From Synechococcus sp. HJ21-Hayes (GTDB taxonomy: Bacteria > Cyanobacteriota > Cyanobacteriia > PCC-6307 > Cyanobiaceae), in contig NZ_JAGQBW010000011.1 of assembly GCF_024345835.1 (NCBI RefSeq), forward strand, positions 1-64,000: a DNA stretch of 64,000 nucleotides. The letters run 5' to 3'. Below, one piece after another: positions 40,683-52,855 of the stretch; within the stretch, counting starts at the first letter, position 1; each line of letters begins with the position of its first letter. The notes under the pieces are model-generated. The model had not been told where the DNA came from. It did not search any database and saw nothing but the letters and a program-made list of their open reading frames with translations. The translations under genes and the position numbers were made by a program.

Positions 40683-42338
40683 TCAGCACCAGCGCATCAA
40701 GGTGCCCGGGCTGAGTCGCAGCAGGGGCTGATCGGTCGCCAGTTCCACCAGGGGGCGCCGCTGCGCTTCCAGGGTGTTGCTGGGATGGTTGCTGCGTTGG
40801 GCATCAGGGGCCAGCAGCAGGCTCACACTGGCAGTGGCCGGCCAGCGGGCCATGCGGTGCAGGGCCTCCGCCAGGCGCTGGTTGTCGCTGCCGGGAAGTA
40901 CCACGGCCAGCTCGGGCTGATCCAGCAGGGCCAGGACGCGGGGGTGCTCCTCCCGTTCCAGCTCCAGGCTCTGCTCGGCGGCCCAGGTCTGCAGTTCCTG
41001 CAGGTGGGCCGCCAGTTCGGCCGTTTCCGGTTCTCCCTCTCCGCTCCACCGCCAGGCCAGAACCGCAGCGGGGCCCTGGTTCACGCTGGCCTTGCCCATC
41101 ATGTGGCCGAGTTTGTCCTGCTTGGTCTGCAGGTAGCCGGCGTTGTGTTGGCCGGCATCCATCACCAGGGGCACCCGATCCACCACCTGCAGGCCATAGC
41201 CACCGAGCCCGGCGATCTTGCGCGGGTTGTTGGTGATCAGGCGCAGGCGATGCACCCCCAGCTCGCTGAGGATCTGGGCTCCCACGCCGTAGTTGCGCAG
41301 ATCGGCCGGGAAGCCGAGGCGCTCGTTGGCCTCCACCGTGTCTAAGCCGCCATCCTGCAGGGAATAGGCCTTGAGCTTGTTGATCAGGCCAATGCCGCGC
41401 CCTTCCTGGCGCAGATACACCACCACGCCCTCACCGGCGGCCTCAATGATCCGCAGAGCTGCCTCCAGCTGCGGCCGGCAGTCACAGCGGAGGGAGCCGA
41501 AGGCATCGCCCGTGAGGCATTCGCTGTGCACCCGCACCAGCACCGGGGCTTCGGCCTGCTCCGGGTGCCCCTTCACGATCGCGACGTGCTCGCTGCCATC
41601 CAGCTCGTTGCGGTAGCCAATGGCCCGGAAATCCCCGAAGGCACTGGGCAGGGTGGCCACGGCCTGGCGGCGCACGAAACGCTCGGTATCGAGGCGGTAG
41701 CGGATCAGATCGGCGATATTGATCAGCCGCAGGCCATGGCGCTGGGCGTACTCCACCAGCTGGGGGAGCCGTGCCATGGAGCCGTCCACGTTCTGGATCT
41801 CACAGATCACCCCGGCGGGGTAGAGCCCCGCCAGGCGTGAGAGATCCACCGCTGCTTCGGTGTGGCCGGCCCTTTTGAGCACGCCGCCCTGCTTGGCCCG
41901 CAGGGGAAAGATGTGACCCGGTCGTCGCAGGTCCGCGGGCCGCGTGGCGGGATGGATGGCCACCTGAATGGTGCGGGCACGATCTTCGGCGGAAATGCCG
42001 GTGCTCACGCCCTTCTCGGGGCCCGCGTCCACGCTCACGGTGAAGGCGGTCTGGTTGCTGTCGGTGTTGCGATCCACCATCAGCGGCAGATCCAGCTCAT
42101 CGAGCCGCTCTCCCTCCATGGCGAGGCAGATCAGCCCCCGGGCCTCTGTGGCCATGAAGTTGATCTGCTCCGGCGTGGCGAACTGGGCCGCACAGATCAG
42201 ATCCCCCTCGTTTTCGCGGTTTTCGTCGTCCACCACAACGATGGATTCACCGTTCCGGATCGCGGCGAGGGCATCAACGATCGAGTCGAAACGCAAGTCG
42301 GTACTGAGCTCTGCGGTGTTCAAGTCGTCGGGGCTCAC
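40683..42338 (-). CDS. ribBA: RibBA: DHBP synthase / GTP cyclohydrolase II
   Basis: A bifunctional riboflavin enzyme of 551 aa from GTG 42338. The N-terminal RibB domain shows [19 protein letters not shown] (metal-binding DENRENEGD) and [13 protein letters not shown]. The RibA domain shows [20 protein letters not shown] (zinc-binding SLRCDC), [10 protein letters not shown] and [10 protein letters not shown]. About 130 residues beyond RibA form a C-terminal extension common in cyanobacteria and without assigned function. The frame is open further upstream to 42509, but that would overlap the argC start and lacks conservation. Confidence 0.94.
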   Translation of the reverse strand: MSPDDLNTAELSTDLRFDSIVDALAAIRNGESIVVVDDENRENEGDLICAAQFATPEQINFMATEARGLICLAMEGERLDELDLPLMVDRNTDSNQTAFTVSVDAGPEKGVSTGISAEDRARTIQVAIHPATRPADLRRPGHIFPLRAKQGGVLKRAGHTEAAVDLSRLAGLYPAGVICEIQNVDGSMARLPQLVEYAQRHGLRLINIADLIRYRLDTERFVRRQAVATLPSAFGDFRAIGYRNELDGSEHVAIVKGHPEQAEAPVLVRVHSECLTGDAFGSLRCDCRPQLEAALRIIEAAGEGVVVYLRQEGRGIGLINKLKAYSLQDGGLDTVEANERLGFPADLRNYGVGAQILSELGVHRLRLITNNPRKIAGLGGYGLQVVDRVPLVMDAGQHNAGYLQTKQDKLGHMMGKASVNQGPAAVLAWRWSGEGEPETAELAAHLQELQTWAAEQSLELEREEHPRVLALLDQPELAVVLPGSDNQRLAEALHRMARWPATASVSLLLAPDAQRSNHPSNTLEAQRRPLVELATDQPLLRLSPGTLMRWC

Positions 42339-42403
42339 GGGGACAGCGGGCGGCGGGCGGCGGTTCGGCCGGCGCCAAGGTCTGGCACTTTTATAAAGCC
42401 CGG

Positions 42404-42409
42404 TACGAT
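42404..42409 (+). promoter_or_regulatory. -10-like element of argC
   Basis: TACGAT lies 23 bp before the argC ATG, in the short divergent gap with ribBA. An AT-rich TTTTATAAAG is just upstream. Confidence 0.35.
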
Positions 42410-42431
42410 CTGGCGTTCCCGACACTCCGGC

Positions 42432-43496
42432 ATGGCTAGTAAGCGCGTTGCGGTGATTGGCGCCACCGGGTACGGCGGCCTCCAGACCCTTCGCCTGCTG
42501 CAGGGCCACCCGAATCTGACGGTGAGCTACCTGGGAGGAGAACGCAGCTCCGGCAAACGCTGGAGTGACCTGGTGCCGTTCCTCCCCTTGCCGGGTGATC
42601 CGGTGGTGCAGAGCCCGGAGGTGGAGGCCATCGCCAGCGCTGCCGACATGGCGGTGCTCAGCTTGCCTAACGGCCTGGCTTCAGGCCTGGTGCCGGGCCT
42701 GCTGGAGCGGGGCGTGAAGGTGGTGGATCTCTCCGCCGACTACCGCTACAGCGCGCTGCAGCAGTGGAAAGAGGTGTATGCCACCGAGGCCCGTCAGTTT
42801 CCCCGCAGCGACGACGAGCTGTGCCAGGAGGCGGTGTATGGCCTGGTGGAGTGGGAGCAGGAGCGGATCCGCGAGGCGCGCCTGGTGGCGGCCCCGGGTT
42901 GTTTCCCCACCGCCAGCCTGCTGGCCCTCACCCCCTTCCTCAAGCAGGGATTGATCGAGACCAGCGGCATCGTGGTGGATGCCAAGACCGGCACCAGTGG
43001 TGGCGGCCGGGCCGCCAAGGAACACCTGCTGTTGGCCGAGGCCTCCGAGGGCGTGGCCCCCTATGGAGTGGTGGGCCATCGCCACACCAGCGAGATCGAG
43101 CAGCTCTGCAGCCGCGCCGCAGGCCAGGCCGTGCAGCTGCAGTTCACCCCCCACCTGATCCCGATGGTGCGGGGTCTGCTGGCCACCGTCTACGGACGGC
43201 TGCGGGATCCCGGGCTGACCGCGGAGGATTGCACCACCCTGCTGCAAGCGGCCTACCGCCATGCCCCCTGCGTGGATGTGTTGCCCGTGGGCACCTACCC
43301 CTCCACGAAGTGGGTGCGGCAGACCAATCGCGCCCTGCTCTCGGTGCAGGTGGATCAACGCACCGGCCAGCTGATCGTGATGAGTGCCATCGACAACATG
43401 ATCAAAGGCCAGGCCGGCCAGGGGGTGCAATGCCTCAACCTGATGGCCGGCCTGCCAGCAGAGACCGGCCTACCGCTGCTGCCCTTCTACCCCTAA
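42432..43496 (+). CDS. argC: N-acetyl-gamma-glutamyl-phosphate reductase
   Basis: A 354-aa NADPH-dependent enzyme of arginine synthesis from ATG 42432. The Rossmann start [18 protein letters not shown] is followed by [18 protein letters not shown], and the catalytic Cys in [14 protein letters not shown], then VGHRHTSEI and [11 protein letters not shown]. Length matches the family. Its 3' end overlaps the convergent purN gene by 27 bp. Confidence 0.95.
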   Translation: MASKRVAVIGATGYGGLQTLRLLQGHPNLTVSYLGGERSSGKRWSDLVPFLPLPGDPVVQSPEVEAIASAADMAVLSLPNGLASGLVPGLLERGVKVVDLSADYRYSALQQWKEVYATEARQFPRSDDELCQEAVYGLVEWEQERIREARLVAAPGCFPTASLLALTPFLKQGLIETSGIVVDAKTGTSGGGRAAKEHLLLAEASEGVAPYGVVGHRHTSEIEQLCSRAAGQAVQLQFTPHLIPMVRGLLATVYGRLRDPGLTAEDCTTLLQAAYRHAPCVDVLPVGTYPSTKWVRQTNRALLSVQVDQRTGQLIVMSAIDNMIKGQAGQGVQCLNLMAGLPAETGLPLLPFYP

Positions 43497-44177
43497 GCAG
43501 TGCTCCGCCGCGGCGGGCAACAACCCCAGCTGCTCCGCCGCCAGTTGAACCGCCAGGGGCAGGATCTGATGTTCCTGTGCATGGATCCTGGTGGCCAGGC
43601 TCTCGTGGCTGTCCGTGGCATCCACCGGCACCGCCGCTTGCACCAGGATCGGCCCACCATCCACCTCCAGGCTCACCAGGTGGGCTGTGCACCCGCTCAG
43701 CCGCACCCCTGCCCGCAGGGCCTGGCCGACCCCATCGACGCCGGGAAAGCTGGGCAGCAGCGAGGGATGGATATTCACAAGTCGCTGCGGGAAGGCATCG
43801 ATGAGTCGCTGGGTGACGATCCGCATCCACCCCGCCATCACCACCAGATCCACCTGTTCGGCGTTGAAGGCCGCCGCCAGGGCGTCATCCAGCTGCTCTC
43901 GGCTGGCGAAGCTGCGGTGATCGAGGCTGGATACCGAAATACCCAGTCGTTGAGCCCGCTGGGTGGCACCGCAGCCGGGGTTGTTCACCACCAGCAGGGC
44001 GATTTCGGCCGCTAGCTGGCCGTTGAGGCAGGCCAGGGCCAGGGCTTCAAAATTGCTGCCGTTGCCCGAGGCCATCACGCCAAGCCGCAGGCGGCGGGGC
44101 CCTGCGGCAGCCCTGAGCGGTGTCTGTGGCCACTGAATGGCCTGCTGGAGATCGCTAGGGTCTGGAAAAGCGGGCAT
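43470..44177 (-). CDS. purN: Phosphoribosylglycinamide formyltransferase PurN
   Basis: A 235-aa enzyme of purine synthesis that transfers a formyl group from 10-formyltetrahydrofolate to GAR. Motifs: LGVMASGNGSNFEAL, VMAGWMRIVTQRLIDAFP, NIHPSLLPSFPG with catalytic Asn and His, and GCTAHLVSLEVDGGPIL. Starting at ATG 44177 leaves about 35 residues ahead of the core, slightly longer than E. coli PurN. The longer open frame to 44429 would overlap the ycf35 homologue and was rejected. Confidence 0.92.
   Translation of the reverse strand: MPAFPDPSDLQQAIQWPQTPLRAAAGPRRLRLGVMASGNGSNFEALALACLNGQLAAEIALLVVNNPGCGATQRAQRLGISVSSLDHRSFASREQLDDALAAAFNAEQVDLVVMAGWMRIVTQRLIDAFPQRLVNIHPSLLPSFPGVDGVGQALRAGVRLSGCTAHLVSLEVDGGPILVQAAVPVDATDSHESLATRIHAQEHQILPLAVQLAAEQLGLLPAAAEHCLGVEGQQR
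44156..44161 (+). promoter_or_regulatory. -10-like element of the ycf35 gene
   Basis: TAGGGT, 22 bp before the start at 44184, inside the first codons of the divergent purN gene, matching the recurring pattern. Confidence 0.35.
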
Positions 44178-44183
44178 CGGGCC

Positions 44184-44528
44184 ATGTCCCATCTCTCCAT
44201 CCTGCCAACCGTGCTGCGGGACGAAACCGTTCTCACCCGTGCCTTGCAGGACCTGGGACTCACCGTTCAGCAAGGGGGCACCTTGAAGGGGTTTGCCGAG
44301 GACCGTGAGTCGGTGACGTTGCAGGTGGATGTGGCTGAAGGGGCGCCCCTGGGCTGGGCTCGCCAACCCGATGGCACCCTGGCCCTGGTGGGCGATCTGC
44401 AGCGCCTGGGCCGCTCCCGTTCCCTGCAACAGCTGCTCGGGCGCATCACCCGTCGCTACGCCGCACGGCTAGCCCTGCAACAGGCTGCGGAGCAGCTACC
44501 TGGCGCCACGATCGAGCTGGTGGGTTGA
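44184..44528 (+). CDS. ycf35: Ycf35 / DUF1257 protein
   Basis: A 114-aa protein conserved in cyanobacteria and plastids. The characteristic start SHLSILPTVLRDETVLTRAL and the end RRYAARLALQQAAEQLPGAT match DUF1257. Its function is unknown. It is 9 bp upstream of the M61 peptidase gene and probably co-transcribed with it. Confidence 0.88.
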   Translation: MSHLSILPTVLRDETVLTRALQDLGLTVQQGGTLKGFAEDRESVTLQVDVAEGAPLGWARQPDGTLALVGDLQRLGRSRSLQQLLGRITRRYAARLALQQAAEQLPGATIELVG

Positions 44529-44537
44529 ACCGGCCGC

Positions 44538-46265
44538 GTGGTTGATCTACATCTCGATGTCTCGGCGCCACACCAGCACCAGGTGGCGGTCAGCCTGAGG
44601 GTCCGGCCCCACCATCGGGTGATGCGCCTGCGGCTGCCGGGCTGGACGCCAGGCTCCTATCTGATGCGCGACTACGTGCGTCACCTCGAGGAGCTCACGG
44701 TGGAGCAGCAGGGGCGCTTGCTCCCCTGCCGGCGCCTTGAGCCGGCCTGCTGGCTGGTGGAGCCCGACCCCCAGGCCGGCGAGCTGTTGATCCGTTACCG
44801 GGTCATGGCCACCGAGCTGTCGGTGCGCACCTGTCATTTGGATGGTGATCACGGCTTTCTGGCCCTGGCCGCCGTGGTGTTGGAGGTGGAAGGCGAGCGC
44901 TGGGCAGAGCACCGGCTCAGTTGCTCCCTGCCGCCCCGCTGGCAGGCCTTTGTGCCCTTGCCCCAGCAGAGCGATGGCAGTTGGATCGCCACGACTTTTG
45001 ATGAGCTGGTGGATAGCCCCGTGGAGCTGGGCCCCCACCGCGAGCATGGCTTTGCCGTGGGCGGTGTTGCGCATCGCTGGGTCACCTGGGGTGGGGCTGC
45101 CGGCGCCGGCGACTGGCTGTTGCAGCACTTCCCCAGCCTTCTGGACGATGTGGCCCAGGTGTGCCACGCCTGCTGCCGCCTGATGGCCGTGGAGGCTCCG
45201 CCCTGCAACGGCTATTTGTTTGTGCTGCACCTCCTGGATGAGGGCTATGGCGGGCTGGAGCACAACCACAGCACGGTTCTGGTGTATGGCCGGCGTGCCC
45301 TGGAGAAGCCCAATGGCTATCGCAAGTTCCTGCAGCTGGTGGCGCACGAGTATCTGCACCAGTGGAACGTGCGTCGGCTCAGGCCCGCTGAGCTGTGCCC
45401 GATCGACTACCACCAGCCCCCCGTGGTTCCCAGCCTGTGGTTTGCCGAGGGCATCACCAGCTACGTGGATCAGCTGCTTCCCCTGAGTGCAGGGCTGTCC
45501 ACACCCGATCAGCTGCTGGAGGATCTCGGCGAGGATCTGAGCCGCTTTCTGCTCACCCCCGGCCGGAGCGTCCAGAGCCTTGCAGCCAGCAGTGAGGAGG
45601 CCTGGGTGAAGCTCTACCGCGCCGATGCCTATGCGGCTGACAGCCAGGTGAGCTACTACCTCAAGGGTGCCGTGGTGGCCCTTTGCCTCGATCTGCATCT
45701 GCGGCGCCACGGCACTGCCCTGGCGCCCGTGTTGCAGCGGCTCTGGCTGGAGCTGGGTCAATGGCAGCGGGGCTACACCGAGCAGGCTCTGATCGCCGCA
45801 TTCACGGCATCTGCCCCCGATCTCGAGGGTCTGTTGCCGTCATGGCTCCATCAGGTCGACGATCCCGATCTCCATGGCTACCTCCAGGAGGTGGGCCTGC
45901 TGCTTCAGCCGATTGTTGCCACTATCCCGTGGGCAGGCTTCACCTGTCGCCCTGAGGCCTCAGGCCTAACCGCCCAGCGGGTATGGCGTGGCGGGCCTGC
46001 GGAAACGGCTGGCCTGATGGTGGGCGATGAGGTGCTGGCCATCGATGGCCAGCGGGTGAGGCAGAGCGATCAGATCGGCCCTCTGCTGCGCACCGATGCG
46101 GCTCAGGAGCTGTTGATCAGTCGGCGGTCCGAGCTGCGCAGCCTGCCGCTGCGCTGCGCTGCCCCTCGGGTGGAGCGCTACCAGTTGACCCGCGATCCCC
46201 AGGCCAGCCGCCAAGCGCTCGAGCGGCAGCGGCGCTGGCTGCGGTTGTGGGAGGCCCCCTGGTGA
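44538..46265 (+). CDS. M61 family metallopeptidase with PDZ domain
   Basis: A 575-aa glycyl-aminopeptidase-like enzyme from GTG 44538. The zinc motif is HEYLHQWN (around residue 272), with the third ligand in WFAEGITSY. The N-terminal beta domain has LPGWTPGSYLMRDYVRHL, a hallmark of M61 peptidases. A C-terminal PDZ domain covers about residues 475-550 (GGPAETAGLMVGDEVLAIDG). No signal peptide is evident. The last codons overlap the amidase start (GTGA). Confidence 0.9.
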   Translation: MVDLHLDVSAPHQHQVAVSLRVRPHHRVMRLRLPGWTPGSYLMRDYVRHLEELTVEQQGRLLPCRRLEPACWLVEPDPQAGELLIRYRVMATELSVRTCHLDGDHGFLALAAVVLEVEGERWAEHRLSCSLPPRWQAFVPLPQQSDGSWIATTFDELVDSPVELGPHREHGFAVGGVAHRWVTWGGAAGAGDWLLQHFPSLLDDVAQVCHACCRLMAVEAPPCNGYLFVLHLLDEGYGGLEHNHSTVLVYGRRALEKPNGYRKFLQLVAHEYLHQWNVRRLRPAELCPIDYHQPPVVPSLWFAEGITSYVDQLLPLSAGLSTPDQLLEDLGEDLSRFLLTPGRSVQSLAASSEEAWVKLYRADAYAADSQVSYYLKGAVVALCLDLHLRRHGTALAPVLQRLWLELGQWQRGYTEQALIAAFTASAPDLEGLLPSWLHQVDDPDLHGYLQEVGLLLQPIVATIPWAGFTCRPEASGLTAQRVWRGGPAETAGLMVGDEVLAIDGQRVRQSDQIGPLLRTDAAQELLISRRSELRSLPLRCAAPRVERYQLTRDPQASRQALERQRRWLRLWEAPW

Positions 46266-47101
46266 GAGAGCCCTGCGGACTTCCAGCCTGGCAGGCTCGC
46301 CATGGTTGGCTGCTGCTGGCCGGCGTTCTCGCAGGCTCGGCCCTGCTGATCTTCTGCGGCATCGCCCTGCAACGGCAGTTGCGCCCCCCCGCGGCCCCAC
46401 CACCAGGATCCCGTCAACTCCCGGCGCCTCCTGCCCAGGCAGCCTGGATCAGTCCGCTCCGTGCCCAGTGCTCCGTGAACGACCGCGCCCTCGTGCAGCG
46501 CCTTAACACGCTTCGCCAGGGTCTACCGCAGCGGCTACAGCGCATTCGCATCGATGCCAGCAACTTTGGCGAGCGCTTCCGTGAGGACGCCTTCGGCAAT
46601 CCTCTGGATGTGATCCCCTCGATGGTGGTCCTTCACGAAACGGTGTATGGCCTGAACTCCGCCATCAATACCTTCATGACCCACCATCCCAACGATGAGG
46701 ACCAGGTCAGTTACCACGTGCTGATCGGCGAGAAGGGACAGATCGTGCAGGCGGTGGATCCCAGCAAGCGGGCCTTTGGTGCGGGGAATTCCGCCTTTAA
46801 CGGTCGCTGGGTGGTCACCAACGCCAAGCTTTCTGGCTCAGTGAACAACTTTGCCCTGCATCTCAGTCTGGAAACCCCCCTGGATGGCGAGGACGACGGA
46901 CCCGCCCACAGCGGTTACACGGCTGCCCAGTACGACGCCCTGGCCGTGGTGTTGGCCGATTGGATGGATCGCTTTGCGATTCCGCCCGAGCACATCACCA
47001 CCCATCGCCATGTGGATCTGGGGCTGGAACGGGCGGATCCCCGCAGTTTTGAATGGCAGAAACTCCAGATTCGCCTGGCGGCACTGGGCTTCCTCTGCTG
47101 A
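46262..47101 (+). CDS. N-acetylmuramoyl-L-alanine amidase (Amidase_2 type)
   Basis: A 279-aa membrane-anchored amidase from GTG 46262. A single hydrophobic helix near residues 15-35 (WLLLAGVLAGSALLIFCGIAL) anchors it, followed by a Pro-rich linker. The amidase domain has SMVVLHETV (zinc His), DQVSYHVLIGEKGQIVQAV and HITTHRHVDLG. It cleaves the bond between MurNAc and the stem peptide. The GTGA overlap with the peptidase suggests coordinated expression. Confidence 0.85.
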   Translation: MREPCGLPAWQARHGWLLLAGVLAGSALLIFCGIALQRQLRPPAAPPPGSRQLPAPPAQAAWISPLRAQCSVNDRALVQRLNTLRQGLPQRLQRIRIDASNFGERFREDAFGNPLDVIPSMVVLHETVYGLNSAINTFMTHHPNDEDQVSYHVLIGEKGQIVQAVDPSKRAFGAGNSAFNGRWVVTNAKLSGSVNNFALHLSLETPLDGEDDGPAHSGYTAAQYDALAVVLADWMDRFAIPPEHITTHRHVDLGLERADPRSFEWQKLQIRLAALGFLC

Positions 47102-47131
47102 TCCCTGCCTGCCACCAAGTGGGCGCTGGAT

Positions 47132-47926
47132 CTAAATCAGTGGCGATACAGCTTTCTTGCGCTGGCTATAGATCAGGCCATGCAGTTCAGAATCCTGCAT
47201 GTAGCGCAGGATTCGCGTGGGGTAATCCAGCTTGCCGTTGTGCAGGTAGGCCAGGGTGGCCACTGTTTTGGCACTGCGAAACGCGGCACTCACATTGTTG
47301 GTGTCACGTGCCTCAAGCTTCAACAGCGCCAGCAGACGGCAGAGTTTGCCCGCCAACAGCGCCACATTGCGCTCGGGGTTGAGCAGCTCGGTGCGGGCCG
47401 CCTGGATCTCAGCTTGAGAAGCCTCGGGCCGTAGCAGGCCCTGTTTCACCATTTCACTGAGGCCGAGCTGGGCAGGGCCGTGGGTGCTGAACAAACCGGA
47501 GTGGGCCGCGAGAGGCAAGTCCTCACCGGGTTTGGCGTGCTGCATTTCATCGAAGAGGATCGCCGCCAACACCATCGGGTTCAGGCCTGTACGGCGGCTT
47601 TCCCGCAGGATCACCGGCTGCAATTCCTCCAGGCGGTTCACGGTGTGGCTGCGCAGGGGGGTGAGCTGATCCACGCCCTTGGTGAACAGCTGGGCCAAAC
47701 GTGGTTGTGGGCCGTGCACGCCAAAACGGCGCTGCAGCTCTTTGAGCTCGGCCGCCGTGAACGAGGAGGGATTCGGGCCCTGCGGCTCGTTGATGACACC
47801 TGGGGTGTTGCTGTGGCTGCGGGAGGCTGAGCCCTGATCAGCGCTGAAGGGAACCGGCAGTTCAGCGCTGGATCCCATGAAGATGGCCGTCGCGAGCAGA
47901 CCGGCCGACAGCAGAGCGCGCCGCAT
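47132..47926 (-). CDS. Secreted transglycosylase-like (DUF1402-like) protein
   Basis: A 264-aa protein with an N-terminal signal peptide (LLSAGLLATAIFMGSSA). The core around residues 110-165 (RRTGLNPMVLAAILFDEMQH, SGLFSTHGPAQLGLSEMV) resembles DUF1402 and lysozyme-like lytic transglycosylases, with a possible catalytic Glu or Asp in FDEMQH. A role in peptidoglycan turnover is likely but not proven. It converges with the amidase gene, placing two cell-wall genes side by side. Confidence 0.6.
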   Translation of the reverse strand: MRRALLSAGLLATAIFMGSSAELPVPFSADQGSASRSHSNTPGVINEPQGPNPSSFTAAELKELQRRFGVHGPQPRLAQLFTKGVDQLTPLRSHTVNRLEELQPVILRESRRTGLNPMVLAAILFDEMQHAKPGEDLPLAAHSGLFSTHGPAQLGLSEMVKQGLLRPEASQAEIQAARTELLNPERNVALLAGKLCRLLALLKLEARDTNNVSAAFRSAKTVATLAYLHNGKLDYPTRILRYMQDSELHGLIYSQRKKAVSPLI

Positions 47927-48170
47927 CAGGCCCGGCGTGAACCGATGAGGCGACGATCGGATCCAGCGGGCCAGAGGGGATCACAAAAGAATTCAGCACA
48001 CTTTATGGCGGGAAACCAAAAAGGCCGCAGCCGTGGTAACCGGCTTGTGTGGCGGTCCACACAGTCCCGTTCCGGACCAAGCATTTTTGGTTCCAGCGCC
48101 GCGCAAGGGCTATCGCTGCGGGACCTTCGCGGATAGCGTTCAGCTGCGCTGCCTCAACGCTGCCTCGGCC

Positions 48171-49772
48171 ATGACCCAGCTTGCGAACCCCACCAGCGCC
48201 GGACCCCAGGACCTCTGGCAGCGTTTTTGTGCCCTGCTCTGGCACGACGAGGCGTTGGGCTTCTGGCTGGACGTCAGTCGCATGGGCATCGACACGCCCT
48301 TACTCGAGGAGCTGCGCCCCCGCTTTGCCAAGGCGTTCACAGCCATGGCGGCCCTGGAGGCCGGTGCGATCGCCAATGCCGATGAACAGCGGCAGGTGGG
48401 CCACTACTGGCTGCGTACGCCTCAGTTGGCACCTGATCCTGCCGCTGCGGCCCACATCAGTGCCGAAGTGGATCGGATTGAACAGTTCGGCCTCGATGTG
48501 CTCAGTGGTGCCGTGGGCCCGGCTGCCGGCAGGGCGTTCACCGACGTGCTGTGGATTGGCATTGGCGGCTCGGGATTGGGCCCGCTGCTGATGATCCGTG
48601 CCCTGCAGGATCCAGGCTCTGGTCTTCCTTTCCATTTCTTTGACAACGTTGATCCCGACGGCATGCGCCGCACCCTGGCCTCCCTCGGCCAGCGGTTGCA
48701 GACGACGCTTGTGGTGGTGGTGAGCAAATCCGGTGGGACCCCCGAGCCCCATATCGGCATGCTCCAGGCACGCCGTGCCGTGGAGGCCCACGGCGGCAAC
48801 TGGATGCGGCAAGCCGTGGCCATCACCATGGCGGGCAGCCGGCTGGACCAGGAGGCCGAATCCGGTGATTGGCTCGCCCGCTTCGACATGTTCGATTGGG
48901 TGGGGGGACGCACCAGCGTGACCAGTGCCGTGGGCCTGCTGCCCGGGGTTCTGATTGGTAGCGATATCCGCGCCTTCCTCGCCGGTGCTGAGGCCATGGA
49001 TGCCGTGACGCGCCAACCGGATCTGCAGCGCAACCCCGCTGCCCTGCTGGCGGCCGCCTGGTATGCGGCGGGTGGCGGCAAGGGCCAGCGGGACATGGTG
49101 GTGTTGCCCTATCGCGACCGCCTGGAGGTGTTCAGCCGCTACCTCCAGCAGTTGGTGATGGAATCCCTGGGTAAGAAGCTCGACCGTGACGGCCAGGTTG
49201 TGCACCAGGGCCTGGCTGTCTATGGCAACAAGGGGTCTACCGACCAGCACGCCTACGTCCAGCAGCTGCGGGATGGGGTCGACAACTTTTTTGTGACCTT
49301 TGTGGAAGTGCTGGAGGATCCCGGTGACATTCCGCCTCTGGAGGGCGAGAACCCCGGAGATTTTCTCGATGGCTTCCTGCAGGGCACCAGGGCGGCCCTC
49401 ACGGAGGAAGGGCGCCAGAACCTCAGCATCACCATGCAGCGGCTCAATGAGCACAGCCTTGGGGCGCTGATCGCCCTGTTCGAACGGGCGGTGGGTCTCT
49501 ATGGCGAACTGGTGAATGTGAATGCCTACCACCAGCCCGGCGTTGAGGCTGGCAAGAAAGCCGCAGCCGCTCTCCTGGATCTGCAGGTGCGCCTGGAGCA
49601 GTGCATGGCGGACAAGCGCGAGCACACCCTCGCCGAGCTGCAGGAGCTGATGGGGCTCGATTCACCCGATCCCCTCTACTGGATCCTGCGCCACCTCTGC
49701 GCCAATCGTCGCCACATCGATGCCCGGGGCGATTGGGGCCGGCCCGACAGCCTCGTGTTCCTGCACGACTGA
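48171..49772 (+). CDS. pgi: Glucose-6-phosphate isomerase
   Basis: A 533-aa isomerase from ATG 48171 that interconverts glucose-6-phosphate and fructose-6-phosphate. Motifs: VLWIGIGGSGLGPLLM (phosphate loop), VVSKSGGTPEP, DWVGGRTSVTSAVGLLP, VMESLGKK, VYGNKGSTDQHAYVQQLRDG (in parts GNKGSTDQH) and NAYHQPGVEAGKKAA with the catalytic Lys and His regions. The upstream frame to 48033 is unconserved. The 244-bp gap before it holds no supported gene. Confidence 0.95.
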   Translation: MTQLANPTSAGPQDLWQRFCALLWHDEALGFWLDVSRMGIDTPLLEELRPRFAKAFTAMAALEAGAIANADEQRQVGHYWLRTPQLAPDPAAAAHISAEVDRIEQFGLDVLSGAVGPAAGRAFTDVLWIGIGGSGLGPLLMIRALQDPGSGLPFHFFDNVDPDGMRRTLASLGQRLQTTLVVVVSKSGGTPEPHIGMLQARRAVEAHGGNWMRQAVAITMAGSRLDQEAESGDWLARFDMFDWVGGRTSVTSAVGLLPGVLIGSDIRAFLAGAEAMDAVTRQPDLQRNPAALLAAAWYAAGGGKGQRDMVVLPYRDRLEVFSRYLQQLVMESLGKKLDRDGQVVHQGLAVYGNKGSTDQHAYVQQLRDGVDNFFVTFVEVLEDPGDIPPLEGENPGDFLDGFLQGTRAALTEEGRQNLSITMQRLNEHSLGALIALFERAVGLYGELVNVNAYHQPGVEAGKKAAAALLDLQVRLEQCMADKREHTLAELQELMGLDSPDPLYWILRHLCANRRHIDARGDWGRPDSLVFLHD

Positions 49773-49874
49773 GCGGCGTGAGGCCTGCGGATCGTCCTTG
49801 AGCGGTTGGGCGTCGTGCACACGGCCTTGCCGCCGCGCGGCAGCCTGAATCGCATCAGGGCAGCTCCCAGGACA

Positions 49875-52532
<2,658 letters not shown>

Positions 52533-52582
52533 TGGCTGGCTGGGATCCGTGACAGTGATGCTCCCACAGCTGGTTTCGCGGT

Positions 52583-52822
52583 TCAGCCCAGGGCTCGCAG
52601 CAGGGCGACGGCCTGGCGGTTGAGCAGCACAGGTTCGCCGTCCTGCTCCGGTTGCAGGGCCAGGTAGTCGCAATCCACCCAGCGAACCACCCCCTCCAGC
52701 CGGGTGCCATCCAGCAGCTGAATGCTCAGCAGGGTTCGGGCCCGAATCCAGCCCTGGATCTGGCGAATGCCTGGCTGGGAGGTGTCCAGCTCCTGCCCAC
52801 GCCCCTCAAAGAGGTTCCCCAT
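52583..52822 (-). CDS. hfq: Hfq, cyanobacterial type
   Basis: A 79-aa Sm-fold protein from ATG 52822. Sm1 is visible as [24 protein letters not shown] and Sm2 as [16 protein letters not shown], where E. coli Hfq has the YKHA motif. This substitution is typical of cyanobacterial Hfq, which binds RNA weakly and works with type IV pili components. The divergent dapF neighbour is a recurrent arrangement in picocyanobacteria. Only 33 bp separate the two starts. Confidence 0.88.
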   Translation of the reverse strand: MGNLFEGRGQELDTSQPGIRQIQGWIRARTLLSIQLLDGTRLEGVVRWVDCDYLALQPEQDGEPVLLNRQAVALLRALG

Positions 52823-52855
52823 AGGATCCAACTCTGTCCTCGTAGGCCGCCTCGC

